The notes: generated by a model not told the origin, from the letters alone. A stretch of DNA of 64,000 nucleotides from Opitutales bacterium (GCA_016932335.1 JAFGCZ010000015.1:1-64000); one strand, 5' to 3'. Positions 53,173 through 63,003 are shown, numbered from the stretch's first letter. Made by a program: numbers and translations.

Positions 53173-53573
53173 TTATTTTTAAACCTGATTCTGCGGAGAA
53201 ACGCAAAATGGGTACCATCATGGCCAAGTTTGAAAAAGCTGGCTTTGATTTGGTTGCCTGTAAGATGATTCAGCTTACCGAAAATCTGCTCTCTCAGCAT
53301 TACGCACATATCCGTCAATACGATGTTTATCCTCGTTTGGTAGAGTTCATGAGCTCTCGTCCGGTACTCGTTGCCGTCTTCCGTGGCGATTCCGTCATCA
53401 AGCGCGTTCGCTCTTTGATCGGACCCACCGATTCCACTGAGGCGCCTCCAGGAACCGTTCGCGGCGATTGGGGAACCAACAAGATGCAGAACCTCATCCA
53501 CGCTTCCGATAGCCCGGAAAACGCAGAAATTGAAATCAAGCGCTTTTTTGCTCCTGAGGAAATTTTTGGCTGA
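53157..53573 (+). CDS. ndk: Nucleoside diphosphate kinase
   Basis: 138 aa. Begins MERTLIIFKPDSAEK, the family start, and carries the phospho-histidine His115 in NLIHASDSPENAE. Other landmarks: RPVLVAVFRGDSVI and GTVRGDWG. Balances nucleoside triphosphate pools using ATP. The start is certain from homology, yet there is no Shine-Dalgarno before it; the strong AAGGAG upstream serves a 12-codon leader that overlaps the start. It is convergent with ispF, with a 3-nt gap. Confidence 0.96.
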   Translation: MERTLIIFKPDSAEKRKMGTIMAKFEKAGFDLVACKMIQLTENLLSQHYAHIRQYDVYPRLVEFMSSRPVLVAVFRGDSVIKRVRSLIGPTDSTEAPPGTVRGDWGTNKMQNLIHASDSPENAEIEIKRFFAPEEIFG

Positions 53574-53576
53574 AGC

Positions 53577-54071
53577 TCAATCGGCTTCGGCAATCAGCAG
53601 ACACACTGCGAAACAGGCGATACCGGCACCGCGTCCGATGTCGCCTATTTTTTCGTTGGTCGTGGCTTTGATGCCGATCTGTTCCGGGCTCACTTGTAAG
53701 CTTTCACTCAATACGGCCTTCATCTGTTTCAAGTAAGGGCCTATTTTGGGTTCCTCGGCAATCAGGGCAATGTCTACATTCCCAATACGATAGCCCAATC
53801 GTTCGGCTTCCTTACGGGTTTTGATGATGATCTCCTGAGAGTTGATCCCTTCGCAGGCAGGATCATTGGGCGGAAAGTAGTGCCCGATGTCGGGTAAGCC
53901 CAGGGCTCCCAACATGGCATCGGCCACAGCGTGGCTCAATACGTCAGCATCGGAATGCCCTAGCAGTCCTAAACGGTGGGGGATTTCGACTCCTCCCAGA
54001 ACCAGTTTGCGCCCTTCGGCAAAGCGGTGAATGTCGTATCCCTGTCCAATTCTCATCGGGAGCTTTTTCAT
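53577..54071 (-). CDS. ispF: 2-C-methyl-D-erythritol 2,4-cyclodiphosphate synthase IspF
   Basis: 164 aa. Zinc ligands Asp13 and His15 in QGYDIHRF and the later HSDADVLSHAVADAMLGA; IGIKATTNEKIGDIGRGAG at the end. Fourth ring-forming step of the MEP isoprenoid pathway. The start overlaps the ispD stop by 4 nt, so ispD-ispF are coupled. A second ATG five codons in would also give a full protein. Confidence 0.96.
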   Translation of the reverse strand: MKKLPMRIGQGYDIHRFAEGRKLVLGGVEIPHRLGLLGHSDADVLSHAVADAMLGALGLPDIGHYFPPNDPACEGINSQEIIIKTRKEAERLGYRIGNVDIALIAEEPKIGPYLKQMKAVLSESLQVSPEQIGIKATTNEKIGDIGRGAGIACFAVCLLIAEAD

Positions 54072-54781
54072 GTGCGGTCTTTCAGTGAAAATTCAAAGTA
54101 GGCCAAGTCGGCTTCAGTTGTCAGCTTTGGGTTGTTGTACGGGTTTTCCACCAGTGCCACAGGCTTACCTGTGCGTTCGTAGATTCCAACATCATCAGTG
54201 GCTGCCATACCTTCATTTATTGCCGCTTTATAGGCTTGGGTGATACTTTCCTGGGCGAAACACTGTGGTGTTTCCATTGCCCAAAGCCTCTCCCGGGGCA
54301 CGTCTTTGAGTAAACCGTCGCTCTGCTGCTGTTTGATGCTGTCCTTCACTCGGTGGGCCAAAACTGCAGCGTCACTGTTTCTTAGGGCATCGACCAGCAG
54401 TTTGAGCGATTCAGAGTGTATCAGGCCTCTGGCGCAATCATGAATCCATACTCGTTCGAAGGTCTCTTGAGGGAGGCTGATCAGTGCATTGTAAACGGAA
54501 TTCAACCGTTCCTTTCCGCCTTCAACAAAACTTACCTGCATGCCCGGTTGGCTGTGCTCGGCGATGCGTTTCAGGGCATCGCGTTGTTCCGCATCGCGGT
54601 AAACCACGCTATAGTGATTGCTGATCTCAGCCTGTTTAAAGCTTTCCAAAACGCGCTCAAAAAGACTCTTTCCGGCAATGCGGGCGAGCACTTTATCCTC
54701 GACTGCATGGCCCATCCGCCGACCGCTGCCTCCAGCCAGCAGGATTACAGCATTCTCTATCTTTGTTTTGCCAACCTTCAT
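54068..54781 (-). CDS. ispD: 2-C-methyl-D-erythritol 4-phosphate cytidylyltransferase IspD
   Basis: 237 aa from ATG 54781. CTP-binding loop LAGGSGRRMG near 14-23, then GGKERLNSVYNAL, HDCARGLI and DDVGIYERTG. Adds CMP to methylerythritol phosphate. Divergent from ispE (59 nt apart) and coupled to ispF, so three consecutive MEP genes lie together. The frame is open 16 codons upstream but without the family's start. Confidence 0.94.
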   Translation of the reverse strand: MKVGKTKIENAVILLAGGSGRRMGHAVEDKVLARIAGKSLFERVLESFKQAEISNHYSVVYRDAEQRDALKRIAEHSQPGMQVSFVEGGKERLNSVYNALISLPQETFERVWIHDCARGLIHSESLKLLVDALRNSDAAVLAHRVKDSIKQQQSDGLLKDVPRERLWAMETPQCFAQESITQAYKAAINEGMAATDDVGIYERTGKPVALVENPYNNPKLTTEADLAYFEFSLKDRT

Positions 54782-54840
54782 GTTTTCTCTAGTCTTTATC
54801 CTATAACGCCCTGATTTCGCAAGGCACAAAATATTCCCCT

Positions 54841-55707
54841 ATGCACGAGACCATTGCCGCACCTGCCAAAATCAACCTCTATCTGGCCGTTACCGGACGC
54901 CGGCCCGATGGCTTTCATACCTTGGAGTCGTTGGTTGCTCCTCTGGAGTTTGGCGATCGCATGGATATTTCCTTCTCTGCTTCCGGAGTGGATTCCTTGA
55001 CGTGTTCGGACCCGGATCTTTCCTGTGGGGAAGATAACCTCATCCTGCGCGCTATTACTGCTTATCGCAAATACAGCCCATTTTCCCAAAGCCTTACCAT
55101 TCACCTGCACAAACACATTCCCTCCGGCGCCGGGCTTGGCGGAGGCAGTAGTGATGCGGCGGCCATTCTTTCCTGGATGAACCGCCACAGCAGTAGGCCT
55201 TTGCCGGAGGCTTCATTGATTGAGGTGGCCGCATCTGTAGGATCCGACTGTCCGCTCTTTCTTTATCCACGGCCAATGCTCATGAAGGGCAGGGGTGAGC
55301 TTCTTTACGAGGTCAGCGATTCCATTCACCAGGTGCTTTCCTCAAAAACTCTGGTTTTGTTTAAGCCGCACTTTTCCATTTCCACTGTATGGGCATACCG
55401 CCAGCTTGCGCAGGAGCAGGCCTATACCCCTTCCTCTTTGTCTATGGATAGTGAGGATCGCCTGAATATTCTGCCGCCTTTGTTCAATTCGTTCGAGAGC
55501 GTTGCTTTCTATAAATACCCCATCTATCGTGTGTTGGCATCGGAGTTGCAGGCCAGCGGTTTACCTCCGTTTCTCATGAGTGGAAGTGGCAGTGCAGGGT
55601 TTGTTTTTTTGGAGAATCAAGATTCCAATACCGTTATTGAGGTTGTTCGTTCAGTGCTCGGCAGGGAGTCTTTTGCTCTGACGACACGAGTGATTAACCC
55701 TGAATGA
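54841..55707 (+). CDS. ispE: 4-diphosphocytidyl-2-C-methyl-D-erythritol kinase IspE
   Basis: 288 aa GHMP kinase. Start APAKINLYLAVTGRRPDGFHTLESL with the catalytic Lys, ATP loop PSGAGLGGGSSDAA near 98-111, and the third motif MSGSGSAGFVF near 245. Phosphorylates the 2-hydroxyl of CDP-methylerythritol, the step between IspD and IspF encoded on the opposite strand. Confidence 0.95.
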   Translation: MHETIAAPAKINLYLAVTGRRPDGFHTLESLVAPLEFGDRMDISFSASGVDSLTCSDPDLSCGEDNLILRAITAYRKYSPFSQSLTIHLHKHIPSGAGLGGGSSDAAAILSWMNRHSSRPLPEASLIEVAASVGSDCPLFLYPRPMLMKGRGELLYEVSDSIHQVLSSKTLVLFKPHFSISTVWAYRQLAQEQAYTPSSLSMDSEDRLNILPPLFNSFESVAFYKYPIYRVLASELQASGLPPFLMSGSGSAGFVFLENQDSNTVIEVVRSVLGRESFALTTRVINPE

Positions 55708-55787
55708 TGCGATATCCATACCGTAAGATGCTTTAAATTTGCAATTATGGTAATATTCATTAGATAAAGAAGATCTTAAATTCAGGT

Positions 55788-57560
55788 ATGGACGATCAAG
55801 GCAAGGAAGAGAGGATTCTAAAAGGAATTCCCGCATCGCCGGGGGTGGCGCATGGCCCCGCATTCCTGTTCCTCAAAAAGGAACTGGAAATTCCTTCCTA
55901 CCAAGTCCCCGAGGATCGCCGGGAAGAGGAAATTTCACGCTTCGAGGCAGCCATCGTTGAGACTCGTAAGCAGATCAATACCATTCGTTCTGAGATTGAG
56001 GAAAAGCTTGGTGAAGACGAGGCTCAGATTTTTGATGCCCATCAGCTTGTTCTGGAAGACCGTGCTCTGCTCGACGAAACAGAGAAGGAAGTTCTCACCA
56101 GCGGCTATAATATTGAGCACTGCTACCACAAGGTGGCCAACCGCTACATTCAGGCTTTCAGTAATATTGACGACGACTACATCAAAGAGCGTGTTGCCGA
56201 TATTAAAGATGTTTCCCGTCGGCTCCTCCATAATTTGCTGGGGCAGATCATTCTCAGCCTTACTGGCTTGATCGATCCCGTGGTCATTGTTTCCGAGGAT
56301 TTGACTCCTTCCGATACCGCGAACATAGACACGGAAAAAGTCTTTGGGATTGTTACCGATCAGGGCAGCCGCACCAGCCATGCTGTGATTATGGCACGTT
56401 CCATTAAGGTTCCTGCAGTGGTTGGTTTGCACAATATAACTGAGCAGGTAAAACCCGGCGATATGCTCATTGTTGATGGTTACGATGGGGTGGTCATTAT
56501 CAACCCTTCCGAATCAAGCCTTTTCCGTTATGGAAAAATTCGCCATGAACGTGAGAACATAGAGAAGCGCTTCAGCAGTGTTTTGGACTTCCCGTCGATT
56601 ACACAGGATAACGTGTCACTGGATATTTTACTCAACGTCGAAGGAACCGAACCGGAGCACGTTTATCAAAACAGTGGTGCTACCGGAGTAGGATTGTTTC
56701 GCACAGAAGCCCTCTTTCTTAAAAATGAGATATTCCCAACGGAGGAGGAACAATTCCGTGCATATAAGCGGGTTGTCCAAATGCAGCCGGAAAATGCTCC
56801 CGTAATCATCCGTACCTTGGATTTGGGAGGCGATAAGAACCCTGTCGGTGGCAAATTCGGCTATGCCGAAGCCAACCCTTTTATGGGGTTTCGTGCTATT
56901 CGTTTCTGTTTGGAAGAGCCCGATGTCTTCAAGGTTCAGCTGCGCGCCATCCTCCGTGCCAGCGCCTACGGGAATATCCATCTGATGCTTCCCATGATCG
57001 TCTCGGCGGAAGAGGTGTACAGCGCCAAGCGTATGATTCGCGAATGCTGTGATGAGCTTGACGCCAAGGGCCTTGCTTACAACCGGGAGATTAAAATCGG
57101 CACGATGATCGAGACCCCGGCGGCCGCGGCCATTGCCGATATACTTGCTCAGGAGTGCGACTTCTTCAGTATCGGCAGCAATGATATGATCCAATACCTG
57201 CTCGCTGTGGACCGCGTAAACGACCGCATAGCCCACCTCTACAACCCCTATCATCCGGCTGTCATCAGAACCTTGCGCCACGTCATTACGATTGCCCGCA
57301 ATGCCGGCATTCCTGTGGGTATTTGCGGAGAGGTTGCCGGAGATCCCGTTTATGCCGCATTACTCTTTGGGATGGGGGCTACCAGTATCAGCGTTACTGC
57401 TGCCATGGTTCCTGAAATTAAATACCTTATCCGTACTATGAGTTTTAGAGATGCGCAAAACCTTGCCGCAGATGTCTGCTCATTGGTCAATCCGGACGAG
57501 ATTGAAGCCCGTATGAAGCGCTTCTACGATAATCGTATGCGCGATGTGCTTACTCTTTAA
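55788..57560 (+). CDS. ptsI: Phosphoenolpyruvate-protein phosphotransferase, PTS enzyme I
   Basis: 590 aa. N-terminal ILKGIPASPGVAHGPAF, phospho-histidine His198 in GSRTSHAVIMAR, PEP-binding barrel with GATGVGLFRTEALFL, IRTLDLGGDKN, IETPAAAAIADILA and the catalytic Cys in GICGEVAGDP. Starts the sugar PTS relay to HPr. No ptsH or EII genes are near, so the partners are elsewhere or the system is regulatory. The end overlaps the convergent methyltransferase gene by 11 nt. Confidence 0.96.
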   Translation: MDDQGKEERILKGIPASPGVAHGPAFLFLKKELEIPSYQVPEDRREEEISRFEAAIVETRKQINTIRSEIEEKLGEDEAQIFDAHQLVLEDRALLDETEKEVLTSGYNIEHCYHKVANRYIQAFSNIDDDYIKERVADIKDVSRRLLHNLLGQIILSLTGLIDPVVIVSEDLTPSDTANIDTEKVFGIVTDQGSRTSHAVIMARSIKVPAVVGLHNITEQVKPGDMLIVDGYDGVVIINPSESSLFRYGKIRHERENIEKRFSSVLDFPSITQDNVSLDILLNVEGTEPEHVYQNSGATGVGLFRTEALFLKNEIFPTEEEQFRAYKRVVQMQPENAPVIIRTLDLGGDKNPVGGKFGYAEANPFMGFRAIRFCLEEPDVFKVQLRAILRASAYGNIHLMLPMIVSAEEVYSAKRMIRECCDELDAKGLAYNREIKIGTMIETPAAAAIADILAQECDFFSIGSNDMIQYLLAVDRVNDRIAHLYNPYHPAVIRTLRHVITIARNAGIPVGICGEVAGDPVYAALLFGMGATSISVTAAMVPEIKYLIRTMSFRDAQNLAADVCSLVNPDEIEARMKRFYDNRMRDVLTL

Positions 57561-58497
57561 CCTTGCTTGGTTTAAATCCGCAGGCCAGTAACGTTTCAAA
57601 GTAGGGCGCCTCTTTTTCTTCGGCAACCACATTCACTTCAATTTTACTCAAACCGCATTCCTTAAAATACTCATACATAGTATTTTCCGAGAATCCAAGC
57701 CACAGGTCTGCATAGAGATCCCTAGCCTTTTCAAAGGCGTGTTTGTTCAGGTCGATGACGAGTAACTGACCGCCCGGACGCAGGAGTCGGTAGGCTTCTT
57801 TTAACGCTTTTAAAGGGTGTTGTGCGTGGTGCAGGGCCTGGCTCAGATAAACCAGATCGGCACACTCTGCCGGAAGGGGAACGTCTTCAATATCGCCCAA
57901 CTTGTAAGTCAGATTTTCCAACCCGTGGGCTTTGGCTATTTCCGTGCCGATTTCCACCATTTTGGGGGAGTTGTCTATGCAGTGGATGTGCCGCGCTCTG
58001 GGTGCCAGCAAATGTGCTAAAATGCCTTCTCCGGCTCCCAAATCCACAATGTCGATCTTCGGGGTCAGCCGCAGGAGAAAATGCCCCATAGCTTCCCAGG
58101 AGCGACCCGGGCAGTAGTTTTTTCCAATGCGGTTGGCTATCTCGTTGAAATAGCGTTCGGATACTTGGCGCCTCGATTCCAGCACGCGTTGCAGGTGGGC
58201 CTGATCCTGTTCTATCTGTCCATCGTTCCTTACAGCATTACAGGCTGATTCGATCAACTGTGTGATTGAATCAGCCTGTTTGTTGCAATAAGAATAGTAG
58301 GTTCGCTTGCCCTCTTTGCGGTCTTCCAGTAGACCGCCGTTACGCAGCAGCGCCAAATGGGAGGAAATGCGCGACTGACCCATGTCCAGAATTTCCTGTA
58401 ACTCAGCCACTGAGAGTTCTTCATTACGCAACAACAAAATCACTCGAAGACGTGTTGCGTCGCTCAGCAGTTTTAGAGTATCCCAGGCTTCGGCCAT
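57550..58497 (-). CDS. ArsR-family HTH fused to SAM-dependent methyltransferase
   Basis: 315 aa. Winged helix about 1-90 (LKLLSDATRLRVILLLRNEE, MGQSRISSHLALLRNGGLL). A class I methyltransferase covers about 135-270 with the SAM loop IVDLGAGEGILAHLL, an acidic CIDNSP and the later LRPGGQLLVIDL. Fusions of this kind include SahR, which senses S-adenosylhomocysteine and controls the methionine cycle; I cannot confirm that here. It follows the long greA on the same strand (14-nt gap). Confidence 0.88.
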   Translation of the reverse strand: MAEAWDTLKLLSDATRLRVILLLRNEELSVAELQEILDMGQSRISSHLALLRNGGLLEDRKEGKRTYYSYCNKQADSITQLIESACNAVRNDGQIEQDQAHLQRVLESRRQVSERYFNEIANRIGKNYCPGRSWEAMGHFLLRLTPKIDIVDLGAGEGILAHLLAPRARHIHCIDNSPKMVEIGTEIAKAHGLENLTYKLGDIEDVPLPAECADLVYLSQALHHAQHPLKALKEAYRLLRPGGQLLVIDLNKHAFEKARDLYADLWLGFSENTMYEYFKECGLSKIEVNVVAEEKEAPYFETLLACGFKPSKVKE

Positions 58498-58511
58498 GTC
58501 TCAGGCGCAGC

Positions 58512-60374
58512 TTATTTCTGCAAGTCTACCCAGCGGGAGATAGCCTTTACTGTCCATTCCTCTTCGTGACCTTCTACCGAGATCTTTACTGAGTCGCCCG
58601 GCTTGCGGGAAATCAGCTTTTCGGCCAGAGGTGTCAGGTAGGAGAGAATGTTCTTTTCCGGATCGCTGTCGAATGCTCCCAGAATCGAGTAAGTTACGGT
58701 TTCGCCGTTGGAGCCTTGAATCAGTTCCACAACGCTGCCGATTCCTACCACGTCGGTCGGGGCATCGCTGAAATCTGTCTGCTGGGCGCGGCTGATGTCG
58801 GTTTCCAGCTGATTTTTCGTGGCTAAAAGGGTGTCCTGATCTTGGCGGGCCATCTTGTATTCGGAGTTTTCCTTCAAGTCTCCATGTTCGCGGGCAACGG
58901 CAATGGCTTCCTTGTTTTCCGGAATCTTTACGGATACGAGCAATTCATATTCCTTCTTCAGAGCGTCGAAGCTCCATTTGGAAACAATCAGCCCCTGCTT
59001 GCGTTCAGTGGTTCGGTCTCCGCCGTCTACCAGTTCCTGAATGCTGGAGAAGCGCTTGATAAAACGGGCCAGCAAACTCTTTTTGGAAAGGTCTTCAAAT
59101 CCCTGGTTGAGCATCAGAGTCTGGGCCAGATCATGGGCGGTTTCCACGTTGGCTTCTGCCAGTAGGTCGATAATCAGCTCCTGGTCTTCTCCGAGCAACT
59201 CTGCCAACGGAATGCGGCGGGTGCTTGCGTTTTGCAGGGCTTCATAGTCGATTGCGTAAAAAATGGCACTGAGCAGGCGCGGGCTGATCATCCCGGATAG
59301 CATCTTGGCATACTTGCGGGAGTTGCGGTTCTTGATGATCCAGATCAGAATCGGGGCCTTTAGGCTTTGTTCGTCCAGCCAGCGGACCAGAGTGCTGTGG
59401 ATCTCTTTTTCCAGATCGCGCTCAAACAGATAGGTAATACACTCGGAGGTGAACTTTCCTTGACTGTTCTTCAGCAGATCAAAAATAATATTCTTCCACT
59501 CGTCTTCAAAGGTGCGCTCAATCAGATCGAGATAGCGCTTATACTTGGTTCCGGGGATTTCCTCGGCCAGTTCGGAGAGGCTTTCCGCATTCTGCAGAAG
59601 AGAGGCAGAGGTCGGCTCCAGCGCGTCTACGTCGGTGTGGATGAAGCGGGCCAGGTCATTGCGTACCCAGATACCGTTCAGGCGCTCGCCCGGGTTCAGT
59701 TGGCGGCTTTCTTTCAGGCTGTCGGTCAATTCGCTGAGAATATCCGGCAGAGCCTTTTCAATGTCTTCATGCTTTACGGATAGATCAAGCAGCTTGGAGG
59801 CCAAGGCAATCTTCTTTTTCGGTGCCTTGGTTTGGAAAAAGTCCTGCAGTACTTCGTCTTCTGCGGTTACTGGGATTTCGCGTAGAATAAAGGGGTTACC
59901 CTTCTTCGTCGGCACTGCAATGCGGGGATCCTTAATCAACGCTTTCTTGGTGGCCGTCCACCACTTCTTGTAGCGCTTTTCTCCCATCAGACGGCTCAAC
60001 TGGCTTTCCAGTTCAATATTGCTGGCGGTCTGGTTTGGACAATCCGAAAGAATGGCAACGATCAGGTCTGTGGGGTTTTCCTTGATCATGGATTCAATGC
60101 TTTCGGGATCGTTCAGGTAACGCACCAGAATGTTCTTTTCCGAGAGTACTTCCAGGTGGTTGACACAGAAAGCGGGATCCATCGGGTGGATTCCGTCCTT
60201 TTCTTTGAAGTCAATCAGCAGACGATTTGTCTTGGCCTCGTATTCGGTAATCTTGCCAAGACCCCAGCTGCGATGAATACAGTATGAACCTGCCTGCATC
60301 GCTTCGAGCTTGTTACGTGCACTCTTCAATTTGGGGGTTTTGCTGATCAGCAAATCAATTGCTTCTTTGTCCAT
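58512..60374 (-). CDS. greA: Long GreA-type transcription elongation factor with large N-terminal extension
   Basis: 620 aa from ATG 60374. The last 160 residues are GreA/GreB-like: a coiled-coil (AVAREHGDLKENSEYKMARQDQDT), which holds the two acidic tip residues, then the FKBP-like C-domain (VGIGSVVELIQGSNGET). The first 450 residues include a small-barrel segment (GSYCIHRSWGLGKITEYE) and a long helical region. Chlamydia GreA has the same long form. Rescues backtracked RNA polymerase; the added part may bind nucleic acid or another partner. Divergent from rsmB. Confidence 0.88.
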   Translation of the reverse strand: MDKEAIDLLISKTPKLKSARNKLEAMQAGSYCIHRSWGLGKITEYEAKTNRLLIDFKEKDGIHPMDPAFCVNHLEVLSEKNILVRYLNDPESIESMIKENPTDLIVAILSDCPNQTASNIELESQLSRLMGEKRYKKWWTATKKALIKDPRIAVPTKKGNPFILREIPVTAEDEVLQDFFQTKAPKKKIALASKLLDLSVKHEDIEKALPDILSELTDSLKESRQLNPGERLNGIWVRNDLARFIHTDVDALEPTSASLLQNAESLSELAEEIPGTKYKRYLDLIERTFEDEWKNIIFDLLKNSQGKFTSECITYLFERDLEKEIHSTLVRWLDEQSLKAPILIWIIKNRNSRKYAKMLSGMISPRLLSAIFYAIDYEALQNASTRRIPLAELLGEDQELIIDLLAEANVETAHDLAQTLMLNQGFEDLSKKSLLARFIKRFSSIQELVDGGDRTTERKQGLIVSKWSFDALKKEYELLVSVKIPENKEAIAVAREHGDLKENSEYKMARQDQDTLLATKNQLETDISRAQQTDFSDAPTDVVGIGSVVELIQGSNGETVTYSILGAFDSDPEKNILSYLTPLAEKLISRKPGDSVKISVEGHEEEWTVKAISRWVDLQK

Positions 60375-60450
60375 AAATGCTTGAATTGTTTTCTGTAACT
60401 CTCTTGTTACTCTGCTTAAACTATACGTCAATAGCACAAATCCTATATCT

Positions 60451-61710
60451 GTGAAAAGCAAAAGTTATCACAACGGCTGGCAAGCAGCCGCTCATGCCCT
60501 TATCGACTATGACGCTAGTCCTTGTAAATCCGAAATCCTAATTAAGCGGTTTCGTAAGGGTTTGGCAACAGAGGATATTGCAACTTTACAAAAACTTTTT
60601 TTAAGCAGTCTTAAAAATCGTCGATTGTGCCGTTTTTTGCTGGAGCAGAATATTTCCCGTAAGCCGCGCCCCGTACTCTACGCTGCGCTCCACATTGCGG
60701 TTGCCGAGTTGCTCGAAGCGCCGCATCCCGCTCAGTGTGTGCACTTTGCCGTCGATCAGATTCGTACCCTCTGTTCCCCGGCGGAAGCCCACTTTGCCAA
60801 TGCCGTGCTCCGCAAAATCCGACCGCTGTTTGACCAATTCCAGGCTGGGGCAGAGTCCGATCCATCCCGTTGGGGCCTGCTCTACAGTTACCCGGAATGG
60901 TTGGTTCAGCACTGGTTGCAAATTTTTCCAGCCGCTCAGGTGCGTGAATTATTGCAGTGGAATCAATCCATACCGGAGGTTTATGTGCGTGGTTTTTCCG
61001 GAGAAGGGCAGGGGATTACTCCGGCTCAGTGGTCGGGCTTCTCTTTGGTGGATGCTTCGGGCGGCCGTCTCCAGAAACTGTTGGAAACGCACCCCGGAAC
61101 CTTTGTCTGCGATCCTTCCACCGCGCATCCCATTGCTCTGCTTGATGTTCAGCCCGCGCACAAAGTGCTCGACCTTTGTGCAGCTCCCGGCGGCAAAAGT
61201 CGGCAAATTCTTCAACAATTGGGCTCGCAGGGTTTACTCTGCAGTGTAGACCTTCCCTCGGAACGCCTTCCCCGGCTTCGCGAAAATTTGCAGGCAGACA
61301 AACGCGCCCGTGTGCTTGGGGCTGATGTGCTGACACTTACCCAGGCACAACTCCACCGCGTGGCCGGCGCCGCATCTTTCGACCGCGTGCTCCTCGATGC
61401 TCCCTGTTCCAATACCGGTGTCCTGCGCCGCCGTGCAGATGCCCGTTGGCGCCTGCAGGAGGGTGACATAGAGGCTTGTTCCCGTCTGCAGTTGGAGCTG
61501 CTGCAAAAGGCAGCCGAATTCGTTTCGCCCGGAGGACTCCTCGTTTACAGTACCTGTAGTATCGAACCTGCGGAAAATCAGGCCATTGCCGATGCTTTTG
61601 TCCGCTCTCTTATCGATGATTTTACCCCTGTAGGGGCCAAGCTGAGCTTCCCCTGGCAGGATGGTCACGACGGAGGCGCCGCATTTGCTTTTAAACGCAA
61701 CCTTAAGTGA
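60451..61710 (+). CDS. rsmB: 16S rRNA (cytosine-967-C5)-methyltransferase RsmB
   Basis: 419 aa, GTG start at 60451 without a Shine-Dalgarno. N-terminal NusB-like helices (about 1-130) include RPVLYAALHIAVAELLEAPH. The catalytic domain has SAM loop LDLCAAPGGKSRQIL near 227, a DAPCSNTGVLRR Cys, and the second Cys in VYSTCSIEPAENQ. Methylates C967 of 16S rRNA in helix 31. Only 76 nt separate it from the greA start. Confidence 0.94.
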   Translation: MKSKSYHNGWQAAAHALIDYDASPCKSEILIKRFRKGLATEDIATLQKLFLSSLKNRRLCRFLLEQNISRKPRPVLYAALHIAVAELLEAPHPAQCVHFAVDQIRTLCSPAEAHFANAVLRKIRPLFDQFQAGAESDPSRWGLLYSYPEWLVQHWLQIFPAAQVRELLQWNQSIPEVYVRGFSGEGQGITPAQWSGFSLVDASGGRLQKLLETHPGTFVCDPSTAHPIALLDVQPAHKVLDLCAAPGGKSRQILQQLGSQGLLCSVDLPSERLPRLRENLQADKRARVLGADVLTLTQAQLHRVAGAASFDRVLLDAPCSNTGVLRRRADARWRLQEGDIEACSRLQLELLQKAAEFVSPGGLLVYSTCSIEPAENQAIADAFVRSLIDDFTPVGAKLSFPWQDGHDGGAAFAFKRNLK

Positions 61711-61764
61711 TTCTCTGTTGACGATTTAAGCCCTTTCTATTAAGCAGGATGCAAACTGCTTTTT

Positions 61765-62925
61765 ATGGCTGCCCCGTTGAATCCTCTACGTATTTCCAAA
61801 TGGCCTTTTGCCGTTGTCTGGGGGCTGTTTGTCCTCGTTATCCTTTACCTCGGGTATAAGAGTCCGTCACTCACCCCACTGCTCGTTTGTTCCATTACAC
61901 TGGCCTTTGCTTCGGCCACGGTATTTGCCATGCTTCCCTATTGGCTGGATTACAAATCCCAGCTGTTGGTGCAGGCAGATCGCGAGTCGAAGGTCAGCGA
62001 TACCCTCACTCAGGCCATTCTCCATGCCGAGAACCTGCTGGCCCGCCTCAATGCTCTGGAGCGCGACGCTTCCAGAAGCATCCTCATCGCTCGCCAGTTG
62101 CCCGAGCGCCTCGAGGAAAAACTGGCTGTCCTCACCCAGCTGATGGATCGGCAGGATACCGACCGCTTTACCCAGCTCAACCGCGAGGTTGAATTGCTCC
62201 GCCTGACTGACCGGGAAGCCCTTGAGGCATTTTCCCGCAGTGTCGAGTCTTTCCGTGAAGCTTTGGATTCTGCCCCGTCGCCGACTGCTGATTCATCCGA
62301 TTCCATTGAGGTTCTTCAGTCTCAAATAACAGATCTGCGCAAGGATTTGCTGGGTCTGATGCTTCCGCTTAAAGAACAAATAGAGCATTATTCAAGCACT
62401 CCGTTGCCGGAAAGTTTTAATGATGCGGCCAGCGCGGGGCAGTTGGATAAACTCCAGGATATGCTTGTTGCCTTAAGGGATGATTTACAGGCGCGTTTCC
62501 AGAGCCTTTCCGGCCGTCTGGATGCCCTTGATAAGACGCTGCCTGCTGCGCCTGCGGTGAAGCCTCCTGCTGCTCCAAAGACCGTAAAAACGGAAAATAA
62601 GGATGGCTCCGTGTCTCTCGAATTTCCCTTTGCCGTGGACGAGTCAACGGTTGCTTCCGATCAGATTGTTTTGGAGGTGGAGTCGGTCATCGGCATCACT
62701 CACAAGGTCTTCCTCCGCGGAGATGAACCTTGGCTCAGTTGGGATGTGGGTGTGCCCTTGGAGCGCTCCGGTATCGGACGATGGAAATGGGTCTGCAACG
62801 GAATTAAAGAACCGCTTAAATGCCTCCTCCTTATCGACGATGAACACGAAGATACCGTAAACGGGGAAGTGCTTTTAAAGCCGGGCAAGGCCACCAGAGT
62901 TAAGGCCGCTTTTCCCCTGCGCTGA
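61765..62925 (+). CDS. Two-TM coiled-coil protein with carbohydrate-binding-like C-terminus
   Basis: 386 aa. TM segments about 14-30 and 38-58, then a long amphipathic coil (70-250). A Pro/Ala/Lys linker near 270-290 leads to a 95-residue C-terminal beta domain (VSLEFPFAVDESTV on, THKVFLRGDEPWLSWDVG, GRWKWVCNGI, LLKPGKATRV). The last domain resembles the starch-binding/isoamylase-N type often seen alone in Verrucomicrobia proteins. Function unknown. It lies 54 nt after rsmB. Confidence 0.6.
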   Translation: MAAPLNPLRISKWPFAVVWGLFVLVILYLGYKSPSLTPLLVCSITLAFASATVFAMLPYWLDYKSQLLVQADRESKVSDTLTQAILHAENLLARLNALERDASRSILIARQLPERLEEKLAVLTQLMDRQDTDRFTQLNREVELLRLTDREALEAFSRSVESFREALDSAPSPTADSSDSIEVLQSQITDLRKDLLGLMLPLKEQIEHYSSTPLPESFNDAASAGQLDKLQDMLVALRDDLQARFQSLSGRLDALDKTLPAAPAVKPPAAPKTVKTENKDGSVSLEFPFAVDESTVASDQIVLEVESVIGITHKVFLRGDEPWLSWDVGVPLERSGIGRWKWVCNGIKEPLKCLLLIDDEHEDTVNGEVLLKPGKATRVKAAFPLR

Positions 62926-62953
62926 ACCTTCTTTTATATAGATCTTTGTCCAA

Positions 62954-62986
62954 TAAAAAAGCCTCTCCTTTTCGGGAGAGGCTTTG
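62954..62986 (-). terminator. Terminator, mainly for the minus-strand TIG lipoprotein gene
   Basis: Stem AAGCCTCTCC / GGAGAGGCTT. The A run to its left is the T run on the minus strand. It is 18 nt past the stop at 63004 and may also stop plus-strand transcripts. Confidence 0.85.
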
Positions 62987-63003
62987 CTGTGTAAAAAGGT
63001 TGC

